Source: Membranipora membranacea
Taxonomy: Eukaryota; Bryozoa; Gymnolaemata; Cheilostomatida; Membraniporidae
NCBI GenBank assembly: GCA_914767715.1
Contig: OU612070.1
Coordinates: forward strand, 10,495,501-10,559,500
Direction of reading: 5' to 3'
DNA: 64,000 nucleotides
The position numbers were made by a program, and so were the translations under genes. The notes under the pieces are model-generated. The model saw nothing but the letters and a program-made list of their open reading frames with translations. It was not told where the DNA came from and searched no databases. Below, piece by piece: positions 13,301 through 29,251 of the stretch (positions within the stretch are counted from its first letter, which is position 1; the number at the start of each line of letters is the position of its first letter).

Positions 13301-15313
13301 AGGCAGTACCAAAATACTTAATGCATACATATACTAAACTAACTACTTTTTTATTTCAGAGGTTGTTAAGAAGGAGACCAATAAGAGCCATGTACAGGAG
13401 TTTGGAGATATGAGTATGGGTAAAGAACCAGTCGGTGACTTCCAGGGAAACCATCAATCAGACAGAAATATATACTATGAGCATATTGATGTGAGTAATT
13501 CTTAATTTGAAATTAAAAAGATAAATATATAATCAATTGCGAGTTGTGTGCTCATGGTCAAAGCTGCAACTATGTTATATTATCACAATCGTCAATAAAG
13601 TGATCATGTAGCTGCTATTTTACTGCCACACATCACTGCAATATGATCAGTAAATGGGTGATCACTCCATAGCCTAAATTCCGGACCACAAAATTTGAAT
13701 AGAACAGATACAGCGGACCTTATTGATTTTGGATATCACTTTAGCACTCCATCACCGCCAGTTCTATGGCATGTTTCACGCACAACAATAAGTGTTGACA
13801 GAACAAATCCCCCTAACTTGACATAAATTTTGATATGGTCATGGATTCAGATACTTATATTACATTTATTTTTATTATTATTTTTTGTTGCAGGCTGTTT
13901 CAGTCCCCACACATGATACACAGCTGTATATACTTCATGATCAGATCGCTAAGGCCAAGTCTGAGCAAGAGAAGGGAAATCTTACCGTCCAACTTCTACA
14001 AGAATTCAAGGTATAATAGAACATGAAATAAATAATAATATTCACTTAAATAACCCTTGGGTTAATATACAGTAATGGATTGGAGTAGGAGGTGACTCGG
14101 TTAGTTAGAGCGCCGCTCCTTTAGCATGCATATGTTGAAGGACGTGGGTTCGAATCTCACTGCAATCCATCGACTAATGGGGTTTGGTTGGCCCCCCCCC
14201 CCAGGTCTGCTCCGATCTGCCTGCAAACAGAGAGCAACCTGGCGCAGATATTGCCGCCTTGCCACCATGGCACTAAAATTTTGTTTGATAAGATTTTAAT
14301 CAACCTTTAAGTGGGATCCCCACTGCCTTGACCGGACATATCAGGCAACTAAGCACTTTCAGCATTATTAATGCCTTGCTACATCATTTGTATTGCATGG
14401 ATTATATAAGGCATATAAGTGCATAATTGCGCATCATCGATAACCTATGACATGTCCCTAACTGATCCACATTTATAATAGTGAACTTGTGTCCTCTTTC
14501 TTATATAAGGAAGGGCAACCTCATAATGATGATAATGTCAGCCGTAGAATGAAAATTGGCACTGGATTAACCATCTCTGCAATAAATCTTACATAACTGT
14601 TTCATGGAGTATTTCAATGTTATAATTGTTTTTGTGTTACTTACAATATAATTAAATCATTTTTATTATGATTTTATATTATAGGACAGAGACACAATTA
14701 CCACTGAGATGAAGCATATTGTAGCCTTTGCTCTCAATCATGACCACATCATGGTTGGTGCTGCCCTCGCCACCCGAACTGAACAGATAAACTTTGACTG
14801 CTATGAACCATCTGTGATGCACTACACAGCTAACTGCAGAAAATTCAGCCAGGTAAGTTTAGTGGATATAATAGGAACTTGATCTCCCTGAAATCCCAGA
14901 AAACTGTATTATGGGAAATCAGACATCAAGTCAATGTGCTAATGTATAAACGCTCTTTTCATTTAAGTAGATTTGGCCCACAGAGTGTTGCTGATTTATA
15001 CTTCTTCTAGATATTCATATATGCAAGGTGGAGTTATCATCCCATTATTTTCAAAGTGAACAAGCAGAACTACAAAATTTGAGTGCTGACGTAATTCTTT
15101 AATGCCAGGCAATCTCTGATGCATCTGAAGTATGACTGTTACTCCCCAAAATAATTTGTTATTTTTTTGCTAAACCGCAGTTTCAAAACTTTCTGTTTAT
15201 TTTGCTTGCAGGATCCATTCGCAATGAGAGTTCTTTATGCGCTGCAAAATGTCTGCAACACTGAGGATATGACCGCTGAGACCGTCATCAGCGCTATCGA
15301 TAAGGTCTGCTAG
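7325..15313 (+). CDS. LGMN: Legumain (asparaginyl endopeptidase, peptidase family C13)
   Basis: Eleven exons (7325-7474, 7792-7889, 8224-8305, 8761-8846, 10633-10771, 11365-11434, 12096-12251, 13360-13490, 13894-14010, 14685-14852, 15212-15313) join in frame to 432 aa, close to the usual animal legumain length. A hydrophobic signal peptide covers residues 1-19. The catalytic features are Asn42 in [13 protein letters not shown], His152 in NFVDHGAPG and Cys193 in EACESGSM; the His-Cys spacing is 41, as I recall for human legumain. The C-terminal part carries paired cysteines typical of the legumain prodomain, ending in IDKVC. Family knowledge: a lysosomal or secreted cysteine protease cleaving after Asn, made as a zymogen that self-processes at acid pH. 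Introns vary from under 350 bp to about 1.8 kb. No lesion was seen. Confidence 0.95.
10373..10512. repeat. Foldback MITE-like element in legumain intron 4
   Basis: The arm AGTTTAAGCGCTCAAACTG at 10374-10392 is repeated inverted at about 10490-10511. A second inner pair (GATAGCTGGTAATGG against CCACTACCAGCTGCTATC) makes most of the 140 bp self-complementary. No coding potential. Confidence 0.75.
14077..14166 (+). repeat. tRNA-like sequence or tRNA-derived SINE head
   Basis: TGGATTG and CAATCCA could pair like an acceptor stem. The segment holds an A-box-like GACTCGGTTAGTTAGAGCG and a perfect-looking B-box GGTTCGAATCTC flanked by a 5-bp T-stem. Extra bases between acceptor and D-arm and an oversized anticodon loop argue against a functional tRNA. 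A related copy lies on the minus strand at 60340-60415. It sits in legumain intron 9. Confidence 0.55.
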
Positions 15314-15765
15314 ACCCGCCCCCAGACCCTGACAAAGGTTAAGTTCTTAGGCTCATACCGATAAAACTTTTATAATATGCAAGCATATCCTTCTAAGACA
15401 AATTATTTTTATCTGAACTCAAGATGAGAAAACCATCATTAAAAAAATCAAAATATGTGCAAATGTCATTAACTTATGTGTGGAGGTCTTCTTACTAGTG
15501 AGGCCAAAATTATTTGTAAGTTTTAATTTCATTTTTGTGACTCGCTTCATTCTCAAACTCTTATTCCAGAGCAGTATTTTTATATGAGAAATTCCAGAAA
15601 TTTATATTCTGGATGATCAGGTTTTGACAGAAAGATCTTCAAGAAGTGTTCAGTATTTTGATGATAATCCTCGTTATGATGGATGTGCAAACTTCGCTCA
15701 GATATTTTTTATTCTAATACCTTCTGCAAACTTACGCATAATTGACATCGTTAATATGTATGACA

Positions 15766-15771
15766 AATAAA
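15766..15771 (+). promoter_or_regulatory. Candidate poly(A) signal of legumain
   Basis: AATAAA lies about 450 bases after the legumain stop, followed by an A-rich run. Position is the only evidence. Confidence 0.4.
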
Positions 15772-16455
15772 TTTATAAAAAAAATTATAATCCTGCTCAT
15801 CTATTATCATTGAATAAGTACTGTGTGCTTAGACAATTGTGTGTGGGATTCTGTGGCAAGCAATATAGCTAATCCAATTATACAGTTGATATGAAAACTC
15901 AGGATAGTTATGGGATGTCGACAGAATGCTAACTAACACAAAAAAGTTTCTACCATTGCTTTTACATAGATCCTTATAACTGTTCTATTAAGTTCAATTG
16001 CTCCTCTTCATGCTCAAAACTGCAAGAGAATACTAAGTATGAGCCCCCAGACCGACCCCACTGCCCCAAACCCCACCCCCTCTCTATCCAAAGGAGAGGA
16101 TACTAATTGTGTACAATAGTGACCAGATTATCTTTGGACTATCCGCTTATCTTTACTTCTTTATGTTATTGCCTGTCCCTATCATCATAAGGCAAATACC
16201 GTCCAGGATGAAAAAATGTTTTCGGTTTTAAATTCAGCGACCTGGCCAATGATTAATAATCACATACTAGTGAATTCTGATTTTCAAAATTCCTGTTTAT
16301 TTAAGCTATTAGCTGTCCTTGAGAGAAATAAACCAAAATCAAGTAATTAGTGGAATTGTTCCTTAGCAAATTAGGCAAATTAATGAAATTTCAAATCCAA
16401 GGAAGAATTCATCCTGTAGAGTATGTCTTAAATAATTTTGAGAAGAGGGTGGCAA

Positions 16456-16481
16456 CAGGGAGTTTGGTCCCAAACTCCCTG
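16456..16481. repeat. Palindrome CAGGGAGTTTGG/CCAAACTCCCTG
   Basis: Perfect 12-bp arms with a 2-bp centre. Nearly the same palindrome occurs at 58302-58329, 42 kb away, so it is a dispersed short inverted repeat rather than chance. Confidence 0.7.
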
Positions 16482-18034
16482 GTGGCATGGTCTTGTTGTT
16501 GAAGTTGTCCACACTCTGTCAACGAACCAAGTCTCCATTGGCAGGAAACAAAAGTCAGTATGTATCACTGGGGTTTTATTTGCACACCTAATGTTAGCCA
16601 TGAGAGCAGAAAATCTGGCTACATTGTCATAAAGCCATTGATTCCAATTTCAAAACACACACAAAGGCAGATGATACGAGCCATGATTTATTTTTTAAAA
16701 TAACAAACTCGCAGGAAAATCAATGTGTCATTTTTAACTTTTTTATTTATAAGCTATCCTAATAATATCGATTATGAGGCTAATTCAGCGGCTGGCCAAA
16801 AAACATGAAAAGCAAACAGCAGCTGTCAAAAGGCTAACGTGGCTGTCAAAAACGAGGTGTGAACAAGAACGGGAATTCTATCAAAATATGTAAAGACAGT
16901 AATAACAAGCCATGCACAGCTGCCCAACACTCCCACAATATTGGGGTGTAGAAACTGATACACAATAAACTGTATTGTCTTGTTCATGTGAACTGTGTGT
17001 CAATATGAAGGTTATAATAACGTAGCTAATTACCGAAAAAAAACTTAAAATGTGGTACACAAAATATGGATCACAGTGAAAGTTTACTGTTGGGATTAAC
17101 TTTGTTGTATGAGGAAGCTTTGATAATTTGATCCATTAGAATCTAATATGTGATGCGAAATGCGGAAAGTTAGAATAGCTTGGCATGAGGGTTAGGAATT
17201 TTGCTTTTCATATTGGCATGAAGGTTTGCTGGAATTTCATATTTAGCCTTAGCTTTCCTGGGAGCAGAAACTTTCGGTGCTCAATTTGTATACTGAATAG
17301 CCAGTGCTATGTATGGGACAAAAAAATTCTGATCATTAAATTATTTCAGACTCGTAATCATTCCAGTAATGCATTGATATTCAAACTAAAAAAATCAAGA
17401 AAATTTACCAGCTATAAATGTAGGACGAGATTATAACACTACTTGATGATGAACACAACATGTCACTGACAAAATCACACTATCCGCATTTCCGTAATTG
17501 CCATCCCAAGTTTAGAAGAGAAACCAGAATGCAAATTTGATAAAAGTTGACAAGAGATAGATTAAATAACGATGCCCTGTGCAAATCTTAGGTATAATAT
17601 AAACACATGGACGTGTCAAACCATAGGCGCGAGACTGTGGTTACATCTCAAATTCTGTCTCGGCACACCAAATAACACTCCAATAACAGTGACATTATAA
17701 TCATTTCTGACATTTTCATGATTATTTGTAAGTATCGTATTTCTTAATGATTTCACGTAGGCTATTACTAACCAAAAGTTGTTTAAGTTGGGTTTTTTAG
17801 ATGTTTGATCATCATATTTGCTAATAGTATTATGCGCTTTTACAAATATTGCCCGTGAAATTGTTTTTGTAGAACTAGAGTGAACAACTTAAATAAAGCG
17901 CAGTGACTTTTGGGTGATCAGCTTTTTGTGTATGTTGTTAATGCCTACTTGAAGAATAAAGCAGTGCAAACAATGTGTTATTGATGCCAAGTAGGCTGTA
18001 CCAACAGGTCCTAGAATGTCAAAGATTTCACCCT

Positions 18035-18200
18035 AAAACCTCCCTGCTCAAAACTTCTCTACTCAAAACCTCCCTGCTAAAAAACCTCCCTACTCAAATC
18101 TCCCTGCTCAAAACTATTGTATCAAAAACCTCCCAACTCGAACCTCCATGCACCATAATCTCCCTACTCAAATCTCCCCTGCTAAAGCTATCCAAGCTCT
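18035..18200. repeat. Degenerate minisatellite, unit about AACCTCCCTGCTCAA
   Basis: Roughly ten imperfect copies of a 14-18 bp unit (ACCTCCCTGCTCAAA and variants) lie in tandem. The unit creates a repetitive open frame at 17975-18250 rich in SLLKT, which I attribute to the repeat and not to a gene. Confidence 0.7.
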
Positions 18201-19808
18201 TAACTTCTTTTCTCAACTCACCAATTGACCTGAGGATTGGGTATATATGAAAATATTGCAGACCTCATATTTGTAAAATTAGTAATTTTAGTGAGCGTTT
18301 TAAAAATAACTATTTATTTTAAAGTCTTTGCGCTGAACTGTTATAACAAACGGCTTTGTAATTAAAACATATTCATGCAGTGGGGAAGGGGGAGGACACA
18401 GTAATATGAGTGAAGGTAGAGTTTGATATATTCTGGTGAAGGCGAGCAAAGATATAGATAGCTCGATGAAAACATTATTTATCATGTTACATATTATCCT
18501 TGACTTTTTTTTACAGACTTTCATCATAAGTTCTGCATCAAAATACAAAAATACTCCATAATCTAGCCATTATATTATATTATATTTGACTCAATTGTTA
18601 TAAAACTAGTGGTAGGTATTTTATCATGCCAAAAACTAGAACCTCAAGATTTTTGTCCAGCTTTGAGACATGGTTCCCACTTAAATTGTAAGGTGTTTTT
18701 AAATTAACAAAAATAAACCCAATTCCATTCCAGTCATGCCCGCAATTATACAACTTTCTATCCAAAAGAAAAATATTTAACTTTGAAGACCAGACCACCC
18801 AGTCAGGCAGTTTCTTATGATGAACTTATGCATTTTATGCATTTTGCATTTTAATTATGATGTAACAGTGTTTCATGTTATTTTACCATAATGCATTTAA
18901 AATCTTCTACAGTTTGAAACTAGTGATATAATAAAATGCGAGGTTTTTGATTTGGTCTTATTAATGACATCACTCCCAGTTGTGACGATTTGACTGTCAT
19001 TACCTTACAGTGGTCCTCAAAGCAGACAGCCTTTATAGCAATCTTGGTTAATTTGTGGTCAAATGGTTAACCAATGCAGTCGACAGCTGTTGGCTGCCGC
19101 TTCACCTTGATTTTTGTGGCTTGATATTGGGGTAACATGATGCCGAAATTTGGGCAGCATGAATTAAGATGATTAATTAGATTTTGAGTTTTGGAGTGGA
19201 TGGAACTCGTGAAACAATAATGAAACAGTGCAGAGGCTGAATATTTTCTTTATTTTTCTTGTGATAGGATACCTCGCACTCTAGTTAATGTCTTGTGTAT
19301 GTAAGAGGTATTGGTTTTCGCCTACTTTAATTAATCTTGTCAAATCAAAATAATGCCATGTAATCAGCAGCGTAACCCTAACACCTCTCTGTATGACCGC
19401 ATTCAGAGAAATTGAATGTCTCTGACTGTCTAATCTTGTTAAAATTCATAAGAATCGGCTTTAAATTGTGCATCTTTTCCTAGTTGTGCCGCATAATTAT
19501 TTTACAATTGAGGCGGTTTTCGCCTGTGCTGACGGAAATGTGAAAAATGTCGAAATTTTTATTTGGCATTCAGATACAACTTCCACTTTCACATTCACTA
19601 AATAATCCATGGAGAGAATAAATAAAAGCTAGAGTTTATTTTGATTAGTCTTAATATTAGCTAACACCAATTTTCTCTAGCCAAGACAGCAGGTAATAAT
19701 ATAAAATAATGAGCTTGAGTAAATCTTAGCTAGCTGTAGTTTTTCGAACTTGTGTGGTGGACATTTCCTCCTGTAATTATTTCATAAAAAATTACTAAAA
19801 AACTTTAA

Positions 19809-19880
19809 TTATTAGCCTGGGCAGGCTGCCTGGAATGAGGGGCTTCCCCATCCACACAGACAGCCTGAACCAGGCTTAAT
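19809..19880. repeat. Hairpin with GCCTGGGCAGGCTG arms
   Basis: ATTAGCCTGGGCAGGCTG at the left pairs with CAGCCTGAACCAGGCTTAAT at the right across about 35 bp. A similar, shorter hairpin lies at 32917-32957. Confidence 0.6.
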
Positions 19881-21779
19881 TCAAGTCCTATATGGTTTTC
19901 ATTTTTTATTTTTACATTCACTCATCAACATGCAAACATTTCTCTACATAATTAATTTTTGGAGAAACAGTTTCACTACAAATTAATGACTTGCACTTGA
20001 ATGAAATCTAGAGAAGGAAAATAAGAAAAATCCTTAACATTAATCATGTTGACCCACTAAATAAATTAAATTGAGTATGGTTTGTATGCCTATTTTAAAC
20101 ATTTAGCAGGGTAAGAGATTATAGAAACACTAAAAATATTAGCGTGTTTGACAATAACCAAGTAATCAACTAGGGATACTGATAGAATACCATTTTCTTG
20201 ATAAATTTTGTCAATGAATAACCTGCACAGCCTTTCAAAAATCAACGATCAATGTTTAAACACATTTTGTATTCCAGCTATCAGCACCTGGTTTCTTAGA
20301 GACACCACCAAGAGGCTTTTCCATGAGTATATGATTAGGCAATTTGTACCAAAAACTAGCTACAAACTTGTTGACCACAAGTTCAAAAAGTAATTAAGTT
20401 TATGTGTTTCCTGGTAAAAACTTACCCTAGTCCCTGTATTTACCTGTTATTGCTTTTCTTTGCCAGACCTTGGTGCATCCTTGCACCCACATACCCTTGT
20501 ACTTAAACTGGGCAAAACAGTGTTATTACTCCAATCTTATCAATGCTTATGCCAACATCATTAGCCATAAAAGTGATATCATAGACATAGACATATCATG
20601 GACATCAGCAGTGAAGATTTTTTGCCTTATTATGATCACTTTGGTTTTTTTTTTCTAAATTTTGAATTAATTCATTAATTAATTTAAAGATTACCTACTG
20701 ATTTTCCGGTTATGTGTCGGTAAGCCTGACTAACATTCCTCTGACAATTAAAATATATAGCTTCATTATTCTCAAATTTTATTTTCACTTCACAATTTTG
20801 TCGCAGCTTTGCTTTTTGAAGTGTTTTAGCAATACCTATGTATTCCTTTACATACAAGACCCTTTCAACCATAACTACCATATGAGGAGGAAAAGCCTTT
20901 CTTTTTTTTCACCCGCTAAAATAGCGCAATCTATGGCTAGCTACATTTACACACTCTCTTGACATTATATCATGTACTCAAAGGTAAGTTAACTAAATTT
21001 AAGTCACCCCTAAATTTGCTTAACTTAACTCTGGCTATTACTGACTCCCCTATGTCACCAGAAAAGTAGTTTGACAGCAACATAACAACATTTCTTTGCG
21101 TTTGCCAACAATAAATCACATGCTATATATATTTTCTCCATTCTTCAAATAAATAAAAACTCAGAAGCCTTCAAATTTTTCTCTGTAATTATCAAATCAA
21201 ATCTTCATCTTCAGCTTGAAATGTAAACCTGTCAATTTTGTGAAAACCTTTGGTTTGCTTAACATTCTTTTAAATTAGAAATTGAATTATATCAAAATCA
21301 AATTGCGAGACAATGAGAAAAGAAAAAAATCTTTTGATAATTATTATTTTTTGCTGTTTTATCTCTTGGATCACGCTGTATTTTATCTAAGATTTTCCTT
21401 TATTTAAATTAATAATGCTGCCATCTCCGTCCTTCTCATTCCATGATGCGAGCACAATCTAGCAGAAACCATTGTAACTGCCAAATTTTTCAATTTTGAG
21501 AAAATTACTAATTAGCAGAGCAATTTGTAAATCATCAGAAGTTAGCTAATCAAATACAGCCGCATCCAGCTTTCTCCTATTGTTATTTGTATTACACTGT
21601 GTTGCTGCTGCATTACTATGGAAATGATTGGCTGGCTGAGGCTTAGTAATAAAATACATTGAGTAGGTATAATATTAAAATCAGGTACCGCACAAACTCC
21701 TGTCAGTTGAGCTCGTGAGTGTGCGTTTAGTAGTCTTGTGTATCCCATCAAGTATATACAGTATATCATCTCTACGCAG

Positions 21780-22382
21780 TTACTAGTAGGTTAACTGAGT
21801 ATTTCATAGTCACCATCAGAGGCTGGTTCTGACACTGACTACAGGATAGGATATTCAAGTTTTGGTAAGTAATATAGAGAATATGTATTTCATTTTCTAT
21901 TTGAGAAACATCGCTAGCTGTAAACTGTGTGACTTTGACTTGTCAGGTGCTTCGTATGATTTGATCTTGACAGCTATAATGTGGCAGCATAATGGCAAGC
22001 TTACATGTTGCTTACCCTGTCTTGATCTTGACGGGTACCTAGAAGTCATTTGTTTTGGAATTGTTAGCTAGTTGGATATCAATGAATCCATTTTCAGGAA
22101 GAAAAACACCAACCCTGAAGCGACAGCGCTTTATATTTCTCTCTTTGTAAAACGTTCGTCCGTAGCCGTTATGTTTGACACAAGAGTGTGGTATACAATG
22201 ACTCAGTCAGAACAGAAGTACTTGTAGCCCTGTATTTTTAGGGATCTGGTGCCAGTATTTTCATTCTGTATGTTCATACTGTTTCGCAGGTCCTAAAGTG
22301 TTACCTTTACCCGACGAGGGAAAAAAGACACAAAGACTCAGCGAGACTCCAGGACACAGTGTGACAGCAGGACGGCTGTGAG
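21780..22382 (+). promoter_or_regulatory. Probable 5' UTR of SIX1/2 with one untranslated-exon intron
   Basis: A good donor (TTTG/GTAAGT at 21864/21865) and a good acceptor (TTTCGCAG ending 22289) would join a non-coding first exon to the exon carrying the start codon. This is inferred from splice consensus only; the transcription start is not visible. Confidence 0.35.
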
Positions 22383-27238
<4,856 letters not shown>

Positions 27239-27303
27239 TGGGCGGGCGTGACAGAGGTCTGATGTCATCGCTTCGATATTCCTTCATACAGACCACTCTA
27301 CAC

Positions 27304-27376
27304 TAGCCTTATCTCATAAGCCCCCTTTTTTTTTTTATGGAAAATAAAACAAAAGGGGCCTTAGAGATAAGGCTAC
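27304..27376 (+). repeat. Hairpin in the proposed SIX1/2 3' UTR
   Basis: TAGCCTTATCTCATAAGCCC followed by a T-run pairs with AAAAGGGGCCTTAGAGATAA and GGCTA downstream. It starts 66 bases after the stop codon and would be transcribed if the AATAAA at 27435 is used. Confidence 0.65.
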
Positions 27377-27434
27377 TCTACACCATGTGTGATATATATT
27401 TCATTGAATGAATTTGTCAAAACAGATTTTTTCC

Positions 27435-27440
27435 AATAAA
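27435..27440 (+). promoter_or_regulatory. Candidate poly(A) signal of SIX1/2
   Basis: AATAAA about 200 bases after the stop codon, followed by a T-rich stretch. A second AATAAA at 27964-27969 is an alternative. Confidence 0.4.
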
Positions 27441-29251
27441 AATTTAATTTCTTTTTTTTTTAATTTCCTGTCTATACCTCGGGTCATTTTTTCTTCAACA
27501 CTACCCATTCATACCTTTGTATCATTTGTTTTCTTAGATTACTTCGGTAGACTTCTTTCATGATTCACAGTGAGTCAAATATTTTGTATACTCCATCTCA
27601 CAAAAATATCTACAACATGACAATTTAATTGATAACAAAGCAGTCAGCTTCTTTCTATTTTCCTCCAAGAGTCTTCACCGACGTTTTATTGGACTATTTT
27701 TGTTCTATCTCTACCAAAACCGATTTTGTACAGTACAGACATTTAACCCTCTATAGCTTCGTTTTACCCCTCAATAGTCAATTTTAATCTTCGGTAGCTA
27801 CAATAGCTACCTTCTATAAACGAGAGATACACTTTAGTCAGCTTGAGTCATTCATGTAATGACATTTCAATACATACCCACACACATACTACTGTAATCA
27901 AAGCCTTCATATAATGAATAAATTTTTGAATGTTTAATTTTGTACATAAAATGTCAAACATGGAATAAAGTTACATATAATTGAAGCATGTTATAATTTG
28001 TCTATAGTTGAGACTATTCCGCCCATTATTTATTTGATTTGTTTAACTTTGTCAGAAAATAGGATCAAAAAACGCAGTCAGCAAGTCTCTGCATTGTAGA
28101 CATTATAATATTTGTCATAAAAAAATCACAAAGAATTGTAAACTATCAGCTTTATACTCAATTTTATATTACAGTTTAAACATTAAAACAGCATTGACGA
28201 CGAATCTGACTATTTTTTACGAATAAATATTAACTCTGTTTCCAAATATTGTAAAAGATGTTGGGCTGATTTTGCTTTTTACACACTGCGATGTTTAGTT
28301 AGGATACAGAGCGCTCTAGTGTATACAATCTGATATCATGTTACCTGCTCTGACAAGCAAATGCAAGGTAGAGAGTTTGTTTTATCGACGAAAAGCTTAA
28401 AAAACGACAGTAGTCAATAACTTATGCAAATACATTCACAATTCTATACAGCTGCTTTAGCTTCGTTCATCATTATCTATGTGCAGTAGTTTTATTTAGC
28501 ATCACAGGTAAAATCACCACACATACAGTGTTAGAGCAAGTCATCAATAATAGAAAGGACTTGGCGGAAGCGCTTTGATAAAAAAAATTTAATAATCATA
28601 ATAGTACATCACATGGCTGCGATGTGCTAAACACTTTGTTGGTAAACTCCAAATAACGGACACAAGTTTATGCCCACCAGCGAAAAAATTTGAGGAGTTC
28701 TGAAAAGGGACAAAAAATCGACTATCGAGTATCTGTAAACAAAATATATTGAGACTTTTGCACTGAGAAGTGAATTTGTTCGACTTAATATAACTTCTAC
28801 AGAAGTTAAATCTGACATGTTGGTCAAACGGACGGCATACAAGTCCCATCAGTGAACTATAGGTGACAGTTGTTCTATCTTAGTGAACACAAACACTCAT
28901 CAATAAAAAGTTAGCTATTTACCCTGATATCTCTAAATGTTTTGTAAGGTAGTTAGAAGAAGATACAACCCTAATACACCTTCAACTACTCCCATGAAAT
29001 TCTATTAGTGCACTATGGACCCAGTGCAAATATGACTGTGTAATCAGGGAGGGTGGTGTGATGACTACCAGTACCTGCTCAGTAGTTGTCATCTCATACA
29101 ACCATGGCACTATAACTTATAAATGATAATAAACTAGCATGCCTAAGTGAAAATTTTCTCTTGAGATTTCATTGATGAATGATCAATTTAGTACCACATT
29201 TGCTATGTAAACAGTAATCTAAAAAATATATTCATTGCGTTGCCCCAAATG

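Larger units (their letters stand above)
15314..22382. other. Intergenic stretch between legumain and SIX1/2
   Basis: About 7 kb in which I recognise no protein-coding exon. It holds the legumain 3' UTR, a palindrome at 16456-16481, a degenerate minisatellite at 18035-18200, a hairpin at 19809-19880 and, near the right end, probable 5' untranslated sequence of the SIX gene. Open frames at 17185-17436 and 20208-20393 lack motifs and splice support. Confidence 0.5.
27239..29251. other. Convergent 3' region between SIX1/2 and BCDIN3D
   Basis: The 3' UTR of SIX1/2 and the 3' flank of the minus-strand methyltransferase face each other. A hairpin at 27304-27376 and AATAAA motifs at 27435 and 27964 lie on the SIX side. 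No exon was recognised; overlapping open frames near 28589-28849 have no motif. Confidence 0.5.

Noticed and set aside
14077-14166. Functional tRNA gene
   Set aside because: Extra bases between acceptor stem and D-arm, oversized anticodon loop, and a related degraded copy elsewhere point to a SINE or pseudogene.
17975-18250. Open frame with SLLKTSLLKT repeats
   Set aside because: Created by the tandem repeat at 18035-18200; no splice context or known motif.
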